Shown: positions 20,607-30,256, counted from the stretch's first letter. The stretch is 64,000 nt of DNA from Paracoccus cavernae (GCA_030410095.1 JAUFRC010000001.1:1314501-1378500); one strand, 5' to 3'. The notes: generated by a model not told the origin, from the letters alone. Numbers and translations: made by a program.

Positions 20607-22405
20607 TGTCCTACGCAATGAGTCTTCCACTAGTCGTTGACCCTATCGCAGGCGAAAGTGCGACATCGCTAGCCTCCCGCCTTGCGAAACTGAACGGAGC
20701 ACCCCGGCTTATCGCCTTCTGCTCGGACTTGGGTATAAGCCATCGTCGCCTTACCAACGGGGAACCCGCCGAGATCGAGCATATTGCGGCTCTGGCCGGA
20801 CAAGCGCCAGAGCCACTGCTGTTCTGGACGCCTCAGCATTTTGGGCCGGGGTGGTTCAATCTAGGCTGCGCGCGGATTAAGTTCACCGCGTTCTCGCGGT
20901 CTCTGACGCGTGCATGCCCTACCTGTCTGCAAGCAGCCGACTTGCGTGATCCAAGTTTTCAGGCTGGCCATCGTGGCCTTTGGCAATTGTCGAGCATTCG
21001 GGGCTGTACGATCCATAGCTGCGCTCTGGTCACACTTCCTGCCCCGGCGGCCAACAAGGATCTCTATGATTTCGCTCGTCTTGCGGAGCGATACGTCCCC
21101 GCGGCCGCGTATCGCATCCCGGAGGGTGACTGGGAGTTAGAACGCTATCTTATTGATCGCGTAACCAAAGAAGCAGGTCATCGCTGGATCGACACTTTGC
21201 CCTTCCATGTGGCCTCCCAGGCGGCAGACAACCTCGGCGTCCTTTTGACGCTTGGCCCCGATACCAGCCGAAGGGCATCAGCGATCAACAATGGATAGCA
21301 TCCGGCTCTGCCGGATATCGTGTGCTCGCCGAGGGCCCAATGCGCTTCTGCACGCATTGAGAGACATGAAGCGCGGCCACGTCAACGATGCCGGACGCTA
21401 CCTCGCGCGTTATCGCTTCTTTTTCGATTGGCTACGCTACCGTGACGATGATCGAAGCTTCGACAGCCTTCGCGATCTGGTCCGGGAGTTCGTCTGGACG
21501 AACTTCCCGGTCGCAAAAGGTGCCAAGGTTCTGGGACAAGAATGCCCTCGCCAGTTTGTACACTCGCTCTCCACCGCCGTCACGAAGACGGGAATCACGA
21601 AACGCCAATTGGGCCGCCGACTTTGCGCGTTGGGACTGGCGCGCCAGAGCGGCGGTGAACTGGGTTTCGACATCCATGATTACATCGCAGACGAGGTAAT
21701 CATAAAGATCGCCTCCGAGTTCTCGGGCGTGGTGAACGCGACGGAGGCAGCCGCCTTTTAGGGATCAAGTGCTTCATGCTGACACAGCTGACCAGATCCG
21801 ATCTTATCCGAACGTACGCCTCTGATGAAAAAGCGCTTCCTCTCTATGAGACTTCTACGCTTACCGATTTCATGGCTAGTCTCGAGCGACTTCGCGAACC
21901 CGGCCTTCCAGAGAACGGTTGGCTGGAAATCCCAACAGCCGCGCATCGCGCCAAGATCACCACCGCCACGGCGGTTTCGCTGATCTTCCTGCACATGCTC
22001 CCGCTACGCTGTCCTCGCCGCGAGATTTCAGGATTTCGGGATCCCCATGTGGATGTGGCAACCTTGCGCGAAGCCATCAGCCTTCCCGAAGAAGGCGCAG
22101 TTCATCCAAGGCGCGCGGCGAAGATTCTTGATGTGCCAGCCGCCACCATCGCAGCAATGCTGCAACGCGGGCACTTGGACAGTATTCCCGTTCCTCGGCC
22201 TTCACCCGGTCCACCGGTCCTCTACGTTTGCCCCACCGCCGTCACGAGTTTTTCGAATTTCTTCGTGACGAAGAACCAAGCTATGCAGCAGATGAGCGGT
22301 CGACATACCCCTGCTGTGATTGAGCAACTTCTGGAGGAATACCGAATTAACTTTAGCACAACGACGGAGCCGATTTACAGAAGCGACGTGCTTGCAGAGA
22401 TTTGA
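20606..22405 (+). CDS. tniQ: TniQ/TnsD-like target-selection protein (three frameshifts)
   Basis: Target selector of Tn7-like elements. After repair it is about 600 residues, longer than the roughly 400 of Tn5053 TniQ and in the range of DNA-binding TnsD proteins. The N-terminal TniQ domain has a zinc ribbon: C104-x2-C107 (ACPTC), H122, then C134, H137 and C139 (IRGCTIHSC). After the breaks near 21276 and 21341 the frame reads RVLAEGPNALLHALRDMK. After a third near 21759 (AAAFLGIKCF expected) it continues with at least two helix-turn-helix-like segments, ATEAAAFLGIKCFMLTQLTR and RRAAKILDVPAATIAAMLQR. Left as is, the sequence would show two or three short proteins. I infer that the C-terminal modules read the attachment site beside tRNA-Ala. 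Confidence 0.85.
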
Positions 22406-22415
22406 ATAATGAGAT

Positions 22416-22442
22416 CACCGGCCTGATGGTCGGTGTTTTTTT
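22416..22442 (+). terminator. Terminator after tniQ
   Basis: CACCGGCC-TGAT-GGTCGGTG stem-loop with one G-T pair, followed directly by seven T. It starts ten bases after the tniQ stop and closes the transposition operon before the right end. Confidence 0.85.
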
Positions 22443-22450
22443 GACCAAGC

Positions 22451-22472
22451 GCTGGAAGAACTACGTGGCAGA
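22451..22472 (-). repeat. TnsB-type end site R2 (inner right)
   Basis: On the minus strand the core reads TCTGCCACGTAGTTCTTCCA, matching L1 at 16 of 20 positions. It lies 87 bases inside R1, close to the 91-base spacing of the left pair. Confidence 0.65.
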
Positions 22473-22537
22473 AATGGAAGGGGAAGTGTTCAGTCGAGAA
22501 AAATGACGGCTGATTTTACTCCGCTTTTTGCCGTCTG

Positions 22538-22559
22538 AATGGAACAACTATCTGGCACT
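22538..22559 (-). repeat. TnsB-type end site R1 (outer right)
   Basis: On the minus strand the core reads AGTGCCAGATAGTTGTTCCA, differing from L1 by one base. Eight bases outside lies ACA (22565-22567), the inverse of the TGT at 6585. Confidence 0.75.
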
Positions 22560-22574
22560 GTCCAACATGCTCGG

Positions 22575-22584
22575 CATGTATAAA
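22575..22584 (-). repeat. Outer inverted repeat, right end of transposon
   Basis: CATGTATAAA is the exact inverse of TTTATACATG at 6577-6586. The next five bases are CATCA, one mismatch from the CACCA before the left copy. Confidence 0.55.
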
Positions 22585-23214
22585 CATCATTCACAACGAA
22601 ATGATTACCAACGCGCCTCGCGCCGGAAGCAAGCTGTGATGCTACAGTTTTTGCACCATACGACGCTGAAGCAATGCACGATGCCGCAATCGCTTGGGTG
22701 CCATCCCCGGGAAATCAAGTAGCCATCAGCGGCAAAGGTGATGGCGATGGTGCCGCCTTTGCCGTCAAGGCTTCCAGACTTACAGACTTACAGCGCAGAA
22801 CGGAAAGTGCCGTGGACTATCGGTTCGGTTTGCGCTCGCTCGCTTGCCGACATCCGTCCGTTTTCTTTTGCCGATTCTTTCAAGGAAGAATCGAGCTTTG
22901 TCTTGAAATCTTCGCGACGACGAAAAAGCCCAAGCATTCTGACCCCGAGTCCAAAATCAGACCAGGCTCAAGGCCCATTGATTTCAGTCTTCTGGCGTGA
23001 TGCAGGCTCCGCAAGGAGCTCTGACCGATGAGCAACCTTTATTGGCTGAGCGACGCGCAAATGGAGCGCCTCAAGCTGTTTGAAGGGGAAACAGTCCCCC
23101 AGACTGTTTTCTGATCCTCTCTGGGGCGGAACCGGAACAGGGTTTGAAAACCGTCCCCACCCACAACGGAAACCGCGCCGCAAAGGATTGAAATAAAATA
23201 AGGAGATATAGATC
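22585..23214. other. Decayed region between transposon and tRNA-Arg
   Basis: About 630 bases with no intact gene. It contains one recognisable fragment, an IS5-family transposase start at 23028. It also holds an imperfect hairpin (GAAACAGTCCCCCAGACTGTTTTC region near 23088-23112) of the type often found beside such elements. The rest looks like remnants without identity. Confidence 0.5.
23028..23084 (+). pseudogene. IS5-family transposase, N-terminal stub
   Basis: The frame starts MSNLYWLSDAQMERLKLF, the characteristic opening of IS5/IS427-group transposases, preceded by a GGAGC site. After about 18 codons the homology is lost and the frame stops at 23114. It is a truncated relic, not a working element. 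Confidence 0.6.
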
Positions 23215-23291
23215 TGGCGATCCCGGGAGGATTCGAACCCCCGACCAGCCGCTTAGAAGGCGGCTGCTCTATCCAACTGAGCTACGGGACC
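23215..23291 (-). tRNA. tRNA-Arg (anticodon TCT)
   Basis: On the minus strand: acceptor GGTCCCG pairs with CGGGATC, D arm GCTC...GAGC, anticodon arm GCCGC-CTTCTAA-GCGGC with TCT, T arm GGGGG-TTCGAAT-CCTCC, discriminator G and encoded CCA. It is intact and marks the return to core chromosome. Confidence 0.96.
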
Positions 23292-23341
23292 GTCGAGGCA
23301 GTCTTGGACCAGCTTTGCGGCCAAATCAACCTCCCTCTGCA

Positions 23342-23812
23342 TCAATCGAGTGCGAGGGTCATGAAAACGCTGTTGGGATCCTCTCCGTAGCCTTCAAAGG
23401 GCGGACATTCGCGAAAGCCCGCGCGGGCATAGAGGGCGCGGGCCGCGATGAAGGTCGGCTGGATGCCTGTTTCAAGGCTGAGGCGGGCAAAGCCTTCGGC
23501 GCGGGCATGACCGATCAAAGCCTCGAGCATCCGGCGCGAATGGCCGCGGCCGCGATCCTCTGCAAGGACATGCATGGACTTCACCTCGCCATGATCGGGT
23601 GCGATGCGCTTGACCGCCCCCATCGCGACCGCGCGGCCGTGGTCGCGGATGGTGTAGAAGCCGATATCGGGGTGCTCAAGCGTCTCGCGCGGCATCATAT
23701 GGATCGATTCGGGCGGGGTATCGGCATGCATGTCGATGGTGTGGCGCTCGAAAAGCAAAGCCAGATCTTGCGCCAAAGGCGACTCGCGCGTCGTCGTCAA
23801 ATTCTCGGCCAT
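23342..23812 (-). CDS. GNAT-family N-acetyltransferase
   Basis: A 156-residue acetyl-CoA-dependent transferase. The acetyl-CoA loop is VLAEDRGRGHSRRMLEALIGHARAEG near residues 82-107, and the C-terminal motif ALYARAGFRECPPF is typical. The beta-4 strand GEVKSMHVL precedes it. The frame is intact. The substrate cannot be inferred: the neighbours are tRNA-Arg and a divergent kynureninase gene. It resembles small YhbS/PhnO-type acetyltransferases. Confidence 0.85.
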   Translation of the reverse strand: MAENLTTTRESPLAQDLALLFERHTIDMHADTPPESIHMMPRETLEHPDIGFYTIRDHGRAVAMGAVKRIAPDHGEVKSMHVLAEDRGRGHSRRMLEALIGHARAEGFARLSLETGIQPTFIAARALYARAGFRECPPFEGYGEDPNSVFMTLALD

Positions 23813-24021
23813 ACCCTGCCCCTTTACCTGATGGCGCCGGTTTTCCAGAGAATGCCGCGCTTGTCGAGGGCCGCGCCCGCATTTCCCGCAACCCGCCCCC
23901 TGCCGGTCACGAGGCTTCCAAAAGCCCGAGCAGCGGCGGGGCTTTACAGCGCCTTGGAAACACGCAGACTTTAGCCCAGATCTTACCCTGCGGGCTCTGC
24001 CCGCCTTTCGCGGCAGGCCCC

Positions 24022-25269
24022 ATGACCGATCTCCCGACCCTCGATGCGCTTCGCCACCGTGACGCCACGGATGTTCTGGCGGCTTTCCGATCCGAATTCG
24101 TATTGCCCGAGGGCATGATCTATTTCGACGGCAACTCGCTTGGCCCCGCGCCGAAAGAAGCGCTCTCGGAGCTTGAACAGGCCGCGCGTCAGGAATGGTC
24201 GCAAGACCTGATCCGCAGCTGGAACTCGGCGAACTGGTTCCAGCTTCCGCTGGAGCTGGGCGACCGGATCGGGGCGATCATCGGTGCGGCGGCCGGTCAG
24301 GTTGCGGTCAGCGACAGTACCTCGATCAATATTTTCAAAGCCCTGAGCGCCGCTCTTTCTCTGCGCCCGGGACGCGGCACGATCCTTGCCGAAGCCTCGA
24401 GCTTTCCCACCGATCTCTATATCGCCGAGGGGCTGGTCGCCACGCGGCCGGGCCTGACACTGCGCCTCGAAGGGGTCGACGGCGCACGGATCGAAGAGAT
24501 GCTGGACGACGATGTGGCGGTCGTTCTGCTCAACCATGTGAATTACCGCAGCGGCAGCCTGCTCGACATGGCGGCGCTGACGGCCAAGATCCACGCGGCG
24601 GGTGCGCTGGTCATCTGGGACCTCTGCCATAGCGCGGGCGCGGTGCCCATCGAGCTGGATGGCGCGCATGCCGATTTCGCGGTCGGATGCAGCTATAAAT
24701 ACCTCAATGGCGGCCCGGGCGCGCCGGCCTTTCTCTATGCCGCCACCCGCCATCATGCGGAGCTCAGCCAACCGCTTTCCGGCTGGTGGGGCCATGCCCG
24801 CCCCTTCGCCTTCGAGACGCGCTACGACGCCCATCAGGGCATTGCGAAATTTCTCTGCGGCACCCAGCCCATCCTGTCGCTGCGCGCGCTCAAAGGCGCG
24901 CTCGCGATGTGGGAGCGGGTCGATATGGCGGCGCTGCGCGCCAAAAGCCAAAGCCTGACCGATCTGTTCATCGCTTTGGTCGAAAACCGCTGCGCGGGCC
25001 ACGGGCTTGTGCTTCAGACGACGCGCGATCGCGATCTTCGCGGCTCTCAGGTCTCCTTCTCCCATCCCGAGGCCTATCCGGTCATGCAGGCCCTGATCGA
25101 GCGCAATGTGATCGGCGACTTCCGCGCCCCCGACGTGCTCCGCTTCGGGTTCACGCCGCTTTATCTGAGCCATGAAGATGTCTGGAACGCGGTCGAGATC
25201 CTGCGCGAGGTGCTGGACTCCGGCATCTGGCGCGAGCCGCGTTTTGCCGCCCGCAGCGCGGTGACCTGA
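24022..25269 (+). CDS. kynU: Kynureninase
   Basis: PLP enzyme that cleaves kynurenine or 3-hydroxykynurenine to anthranilates and alanine in tryptophan breakdown. It is 415 residues, intact and of family length. MIYFDGNSLGPAP near residue 32 is the family opening. IWDLCHSAGAVPIELD carries the PLP-binding Asp, and CSYKYLNGGPGAPAF near 220 carries the PLP lysine. The C-terminus RFGFTPLYLSHEDVW is also conserved. No other kyn genes are adjacent, so it may feed from unlinked kynA and kynB. Confidence 0.95.
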   Translation: MTDLPTLDALRHRDATDVLAAFRSEFVLPEGMIYFDGNSLGPAPKEALSELEQAARQEWSQDLIRSWNSANWFQLPLELGDRIGAIIGAAAGQVAVSDSTSINIFKALSAALSLRPGRGTILAEASSFPTDLYIAEGLVATRPGLTLRLEGVDGARIEEMLDDDVAVVLLNHVNYRSGSLLDMAALTAKIHAAGALVIWDLCHSAGAVPIELDGAHADFAVGCSYKYLNGGPGAPAFLYAATRHHAELSQPLSGWWGHARPFAFETRYDAHQGIAKFLCGTQPILSLRALKGALAMWERVDMAALRAKSQSLTDLFIALVENRCAGHGLVLQTTRDRDLRGSQVSFSHPEAYPVMQALIERNVIGDFRAPDVLRFGFTPLYLSHEDVWNAVEILREVLDSGIWREPRFAARSAVT

Positions 25270-25284
25270 TCCGAGGATCGCCCC

Positions 25285-26182
25285 TCAGGCCGCCAGCCGC
25301 TCTTGCGCCACTTCGGCGATCAGGCTGGCGGTTTCCTCCATCAGCCGTCCCATGGAAGAGGTCCGCCGCCAAAACAGACCGATGCGGCGGCTGACATTGC
25401 CGTCCTCGAAAGGCAGAACCTTCATCTCGTGCTCGCCGCCCTGACCGGCATTGCCGGCAAGGGCCGGCAAAGGGTGATGCCGACACCCGCCACCACCATC
25501 TGGCGCAGGGTCTCGAGGCTTGTGCCGCGAAAGCCGCTGCGCTCGACCGCGCCAGACAGCCTGCAAAGCTCGAGCGCTTGTTCGCGCAGGCAATGGCCCT
25601 CCTCGAGGAGCATCAGGCTTTGATCGGCCAAAGCTCCGGGGCCGACCGATTTGGCCGAGGCAAGCGCATGATTGCCCGGCACGGCCAAAGAAAGGCTCGC
25701 GGAACAAGACCTTGCCGGTCAAATGGCTATCATGGACCGGCAAGGCCAAAGCGCGGCATCGATCTGGCCCTCGACCAGACGACGCACCAGAAGATCGCTT
25801 TTTCCTCGGTCAAAAGCAGCTCGACATCGGGAAAACCCGCGATGAAGCGCGGCACGATATGAGGCAGAAGATAGGGCGCGAGCGTCGGGAAAACGCCCAA
25901 ACGTAGCCGCGTCGTGCCGGATTCGCCGTGACGCGCGGCGTCGCCGCGCATCTGCGCCACCTCGTCGAGGATGCGGCGGGCGCGGGCCAAAGCCTCTTGG
26001 CCCGCAGCGGTGAAAATCACGTTGCGTGGCACTCGTTCGACCAGCGCCACGCCCAGTTCTTCCTCCAGCTTCTTGAGCTGGGTCGAAACCGTGGGCTGGC
26101 TGACACCGCAGATCTCGGCGGCGCGGCGGAAGTTCCGCTGATCCGCCAGCGCCACCAGATATTCCAGCTCACGCAGGTTCAT
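25285..26182 (-). CDS. oxyR: OxyR-type LysR regulator (about four frameshifts)
   Basis: Peroxide-sensing LysR regulator. The N-terminal wHTH reads NLRELEYLVALADQRNFRRAAEICGVSQPTVSTQLKKLEEELG. The sensing cysteines are in LLEEGHCLREQALELC, the OxyR C199/C208 arrangement. Breaks are near 25800, 25758, 25700 and 25466, each explained by one missing base; the repaired product is about 300 residues. It starts seven bases after ahpF on the same strand, so ahpC, ahpF and oxyR form one operon in which the regulator probably controls its own expression. The density of breaks is high, so decay is not fully excluded. Confidence 0.85.
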
Positions 26183-26188
26183 CGCGCT

Positions 26189-27756
26189 TTACGCCGCCTT
26201 TTCTTCGGGGGCCGAGACGCGGATCAGGTGATCAAAGGCCGCAAGCGAGGCCTTCGCCCCCTCGCCCATCGCGATCACGATCTGCTTGTAGGGCGTCGTG
26301 GTGCAGTCACCTGCCGCGAAAACACCGGGCATCGAGGTCGCGCCATGGGCATCGACGACGATTTCACCGCGCGGGCTCAGATCGATCGTGCCCTTGAGCC
26401 AATCGGTATTCGGCATCAGCCCGATCTGGACGAAGATGCCCTCGAGCGCGATCTCGCGGATCTCGCCGCTGGTGCGGTCCTCGTAGGCCAGACCGGTGAC
26501 GCGGGTGCCGTCGCCCTTGACTTCGGTGGTTTTGGCATGGGTCAGGATCGTGACGTTTTTCAGGCTGCGCAATTTGCGCTGCAAGACATCATCGGCGCGC
26601 AGCTGCTTGTCGAATTCGATCAAGGTGACATGGGCCACCAGCCCCGCCAGATCGATCGCCGCCTCGACGCCCGAGTTCCCGCCGCCGATTACCGCAATGC
26701 GCTTGCCCTTGAACAAAGGCCCGTCGCAATGGGGGCAGAAGGCCACGCCTTTGTTGAGGTAATCCTGCTCGCCAGGAACCCCCATCTTGCGCCAGCGCGC
26801 GCCGGTAGACAGCACGACCGAAGCCGCAGTCAGTGCAGCACCCGAGGCCATGGTGACTCGGAAGCCGCCCTCGACCGCCTCGAGCTTGGTCGCGGTCTGA
26901 AGGTTCATGACCTCGACATCATATTCTCGCACATGGGTTTCCAGCGCCGCGGCCAGTTTCGGCCCTTCGGTATGGGGCACCGAGATAAAATTCTCGATCG
27001 CCATCGTATCAAGCACCTGCCCGCCGAAACGCTCGGCCGCGACACCCGTGCGGATGCCCTTGCGCGCGGCATAGACCGCCGCAGCCGCACCGGCCGGCCC
27101 GCCACCGACGACCAAAACGTCGAAAGGCGCCTGCGCATTGACGGCATCGGCCGCACGATCGCGGCACCGGTATCGATCTTGGCAAGGATTTCTTCGGCAC
27201 TCATGCGGCCCGAAGCAAAGGGCTGGCCGTTGAGATAGATCGCCGGCACCGACATGATCTGGCGCGCTTCGACCTCGGGCTGGAACAGCGCCCCGTCGAT
27301 CGCGACATGCTCGATCCCCGGGTTGAGAACCGCCATCAGGTTGAGCGCCTGCACCACATCGGGGCAGTTCTGGCAGGACAGCGAGAAATAGGTCTCGAAT
27401 TTGAAGCTGCCCTCGAGACCGCGGATCTGGTCGAGAACCGCCTGCTCGAGTTTCGGCGGATAGCCACCGACCTGCAACAGCGCCAAAACCAGCGAGGTGA
27501 ACTCGTGCCCCATCGGCAGACCGGCAAAGGTCAGGCTGATATCCTCGCCGGGCGAGCTCAGAGCAAAGGACGGCACGCGCGCCGCATCGTCGCCGCGCGT
27601 GACCGTGATCTTGTCGGAAAGCTCGCGGATTTCCTCCAGCAGCTCCAGCATGTCGCGGGATTTCGCACCATCATCGGCAAAAGCCGTGATCACGACCGGA
27701 CGGGTCACCCGTTCCAGATAGGCTTTGAGCTGGGTTTTCAGATTGGCGTCGAGCAT
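26189..27756 (-). CDS. ahpF: Alkyl hydroperoxide reductase subunit F (one frameshift)
   Basis: NADH-dependent flavoprotein that reduces AhpC, about 522 residues. The N-terminal tandem thioredoxin-like domain has SCQNCPDVV near 130. The thioredoxin-reductase part has the FAD motif [19 protein letters not shown] near 215, the redox pair AFCPHCDGP near 345 and NAD motif [29 protein letters not shown] closes the FAD site. The break near 27150 falls just before the FAD domain ([21 protein letters not shown] expected). Start at 27756 has an AGGAC site. Confidence 0.93.
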
Positions 27757-27863
27757 GTCGTCCTCACGGGTTGCGCGGCGCGGTCTCGCGCCGGTGTGAA
27801 GCTCCCCGACCGGTGCCGGAGAGCCGTTCTTCATCAGGAAAATACCCGAAAGAGGCTTCGGCC

Positions 27864-28427
27864 TCAGATCTTGCCGACGAGGTCGAGCGAGGGTGCCAGC
27901 GTCTCTTCGCCCTCTTTCCATTTCGCGGGGCAAACTTCACCGGGATGCGCGCGGACGTATTGTGCGGCTTTGAGCTTGCGCACGAGGTCGGTCGCGTCGC
28001 GGCCGATGCCTTCGGCGGTGATTTCCATCGCCTGGATGATGCCGTCCGGATCGACGATGAAGGTCGCGCGATCGGCCAGACCTTCGGCTTCGCGCATCGC
28101 GTCGAAGTTGCGGGTCAGGATGCCGACCGGATCGCCGATCATCGCATACTGGATCTTGCCGATCGTCTCCGAGCTGTCGTGCCAGGCTTTGTGGGTGAAG
28201 TGGGTGTCGGTCGAAACCGAGAACACCTCGACGCCCATTTTCTGCAGTTCTTCATAATGGTCGGCGACATCGCCCAGCTCGGTCGGGCAGACAAAGGTGA
28301 AATCGGCCGGATAGAAGAAGAACACGGCCCATTTGCCCGAGATGTCGGCATCGGTGACTTCAATGAATTTGCCCTGTTTGAAAGCCTGCGCTTTGAAGGG
28401 GCGGATTTTGGTGTTGATCAGAGCCAT
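27864..28427 (-). CDS. ahpC: Alkyl hydroperoxide reductase subunit C (peroxiredoxin)
   Basis: Typical 2-Cys peroxiredoxin of 187 residues that reduces hydrogen peroxide and organic peroxides. The peroxidatic Cys is in [13 protein letters not shown] near residue 47. The resolving Cys is in [10 protein letters not shown] near 166. The frame is intact. It heads the ahpC-ahpF-oxyR operon; 107 bases separate it from ahpF. A palindromic AT-rich element 60-100 bases upstream is a likely OxyR site. Confidence 0.96.
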   Translation of the reverse strand: MALINTKIRPFKAQAFKQGKFIEVTDADISGKWAVFFFYPADFTFVCPTELGDVADHYEELQKMGVEVFSVSTDTHFTHKAWHDSSETIGKIQYAMIGDPVGILTRNFDAMREAEGLADRATFIVDPDGIIQAMEITAEGIGRDATDLVRKLKAAQYVRAHPGEVCPAKWKEGEETLAPSLDLVGKI

Positions 28428-28486
28428 GATCGTGTCCTTTCAGAATGGTTGAACTTGATCTAGGTCCTGCCGGAGCGAATGTAAAA

Positions 28487-28528
28487 TAGATTGAAATGTC
28501 ACTTCTGATATATAATATCTATCAATCT
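28487..28528 (-). promoter_or_regulatory. Candidate OxyR site upstream of ahpC
   Basis: Nested inverted repeats in an AT-rich island: AGATTGA (28489-28495) against TCAATCT (28522-28528), with GATAT-ATA-ATATC (28507-28519) inside. The outer ATAG and CTAT span 36 bases, close to the 37-base OxyR tetramer site. The rest of the gap to hemF (28529-28874) shows only a terminator-like hairpin. Confidence 0.4.
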
Positions 28529-28822
28529 TTCTGCGCGCGCGAAAAGCCCAGCAATTCCTGCTTTCGCGCATCGCTTGCCCGAAAGGCACCGCGGACGGAA
28601 TGTTTGAAACCAGACTAAAGTTTGACGGTTTTCTTGTGTTTTTCGGGCGTTACGCGCAGTTTTCGGGACATTCTCTCGCGCCTGCACATGGTCGCGACAC
28701 AAAAGAGACTACGCCCCTTTCAAAACCACCAGCCCCGGACCCCGCCGTCTACGCGCCCCTTTATGCTGCGCTGCGACATTCCGCCGCGCATCGCCACAGA
28801 ACACCCCCACCCCCGAAAGGCA

Positions 28823-28842
28823 ACGGCCCCGAAAGGGGCCGC
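28823..28842 (-). terminator. Terminator-like hairpin after hemF
   Basis: CGGCCCC-GAAA-GGGGCCG forms a perfect stem about 30 bases beyond the hemF stop. The T tract is weak. Confidence 0.5.
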
Positions 28843-28874
28843 GCATCCGTCGCAAGGGGTTCAGGTCTGTGGTC

Positions 28875-29732
28875 TCAGATCCACTTCGCCAAGGGCGGAA
28901 GGCTCATCAGGACCGCATTGGGATCATGGCCCGTCGCGAGGCCGAACTTCGTGCCGCGATCATAGACGAGGTTGTATTCGGCATAGAGGCCGCGATGGAC
29001 CAGCTGCGCCTCGCGGTCGTCCGCGGTCCAATCCTGTTTCGAGCGCGCCTCGGCCAAGGGCAGGAAGGCGGGCAGGAAAGCCTCGCCCACGGCGCGGGTA
29101 AAGTCGAAATCGGCGCGCCAGTCGCCGGTGTTGAGATCGTCGTAGAAGATCCCGCCGACGCCGCGCGCGCCGCGATGCGGAATAAAGAAATACTCGTCCG
29201 CCCATTCCTTGAAGCGCGGATAATAGCCCGCATCATAGGGGTCGCAGGCATCTTTCAGAACCTGATGGAAAAAGCGCGTATCCGCGTCATATTCGAGGCA
29301 GGGGTTGAGGTCGGTGCCGCCGCCGAACCACCAGGCCGAGGGCGTCCAGAACATCCGCGTGTTCATGTGGACGGCCGGTGCGTGGGGGTTTTGCATATGG
29401 GCGACAAGGCTGATGCCGCTGGCCCAGAAACGCGGATCCTCGGCCACGCCCGGCACACCGCGCGCGGTCATCGCCGCCTGCGCCTGCGGGGCAAGCTCGC
29501 CATGAACCTCGGACCAGTTGACGCCGACCTTCTCGAAAACGCGGCCGCCACGCATCACCGACATGATGCCGCCGCCGCCGTTATTGGGACGCGAAGTCGG
29601 GGTGACCTCGAAACGGCCGGCGGGGCCTTCGCCCGCGCTGCGGTCCTCGAGCCCCTCGAAAGCCGCGACGATCTGGTCACGCAGCTCATGAAACCAGGCG
29701 GCGGCCTCTTTGCGCTCTTCCATCATCATCAT
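28875..29732 (-). CDS. hemF: Oxygen-dependent coproporphyrinogen III oxidase
   Basis: Aerobic heme-synthesis enzyme that decarboxylates coproporphyrinogen III. It is 286 residues and intact. Family signatures: RPNNGGGGIMSVMRGG near 70, NPHAPAVHMNTRMF near 120, FGGGTDLNPCLEYDADTRFFH near 145 and GARGVGGIFYDDL near 200. Four consecutive ATG codons open the frame; I take the first at 29732 because GGAGA lies five bases upstream. The oxygen-independent counterpart hemN is also in this window, so heme can be made with or without oxygen. Confidence 0.95.
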   Translation of the reverse strand: MMMMEERKEAAAWFHELRDQIVAAFEGLEDRSAGEGPAGRFEVTPTSRPNNGGGGIMSVMRGGRVFEKVGVNWSEVHGELAPQAQAAMTARGVPGVAEDPRFWASGISLVAHMQNPHAPAVHMNTRMFWTPSAWWFGGGTDLNPCLEYDADTRFFHQVLKDACDPYDAGYYPRFKEWADEYFFIPHRGARGVGGIFYDDLNTGDWRADFDFTRAVGEAFLPAFLPLAEARSKQDWTADDREAQLVHRGLYAEYNLVYDRGTKFGLATGHDPNAVLMSLPPLAKWI

Positions 29733-29810
29733 TGCCGTTCTCCACGCATCTTGAATTACCGCGCCAAGTCCGCGACATTGGGCGCGTAGCAACCACTACA
29801 GGTCCGCCCC

Positions 29811-30230
29811 ATGTCCCGCAACATTGCCTTCGCCCTTCTTCCGGTTCTGGTGCTGACCGCCTGCGGTACGCCGCAGGAGCAATGCATCCGCCGCAACACT
29901 TCGGAATACCGCACGATTTCTTCGCTTCTGGCCGAGGTCGAAGGAAATATCGCGCGCGGCTATGCCTGGCAGGAACGCGAGGTCACCCGCACCGAATGGG
30001 ATGACTGCCGTGCATGGGTGCGCGGAAAAGGCGGCGAACCCGTGCTGATCTCGCGCCCCTGTCTGCGCGATGTCACCGATACCGAGCGCTACCGCGTGCC
30101 GATCGATCCCGCTTCGGAAAAGCGCAAACGCGACAATCTCGTCGAGCGCCGCGCCGCTTTGGCCAAACAGGCCAATGCCGCCGTCAGCGCATGCCGCGCG
30201 GCCTATCCCGAGGAAACGACGGCCAAATAG
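29811..30230 (+). CDS. Small putative lipoprotein
   Basis: A 139-residue protein with a lipoprotein signal: MSRNIAFALLPVLVLTAC, where LTAC-G is the lipobox and Cys18 would be lipidated. The mature part has four further cysteines (EQCIRR, DDCRAW, RPCLRD, SACRAA), consistent with disulfides in the periplasm, and a conserved-looking WDDCRAWVRGKGG. I do not recognise a function. It is divergent from hemF and convergent with the SDR gene. Confidence 0.75.
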   Translation: MSRNIAFALLPVLVLTACGTPQEQCIRRNTSEYRTISSLLAEVEGNIARGYAWQEREVTRTEWDDCRAWVRGKGGEPVLISRPCLRDVTDTERYRVPIDPASEKRKRDNLVERRAALAKQANAAVSACRAAYPEETTAK

Positions 30231-30256
30231 GCCGCCTGCCCTGTCGTGAAAAAGGA

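Noticed and set aside
21776..22405. Separate gene after tniQ
   Set aside because: Restoring one T near 21759 joins it smoothly to tniQ through an HTH motif; it has no start context of its own.
25285..26182. oxyR as a true pseudogene
   Set aside because: All breaks are single-base losses like those in essential genes of the window, and the motifs, including both redox cysteines, are intact.
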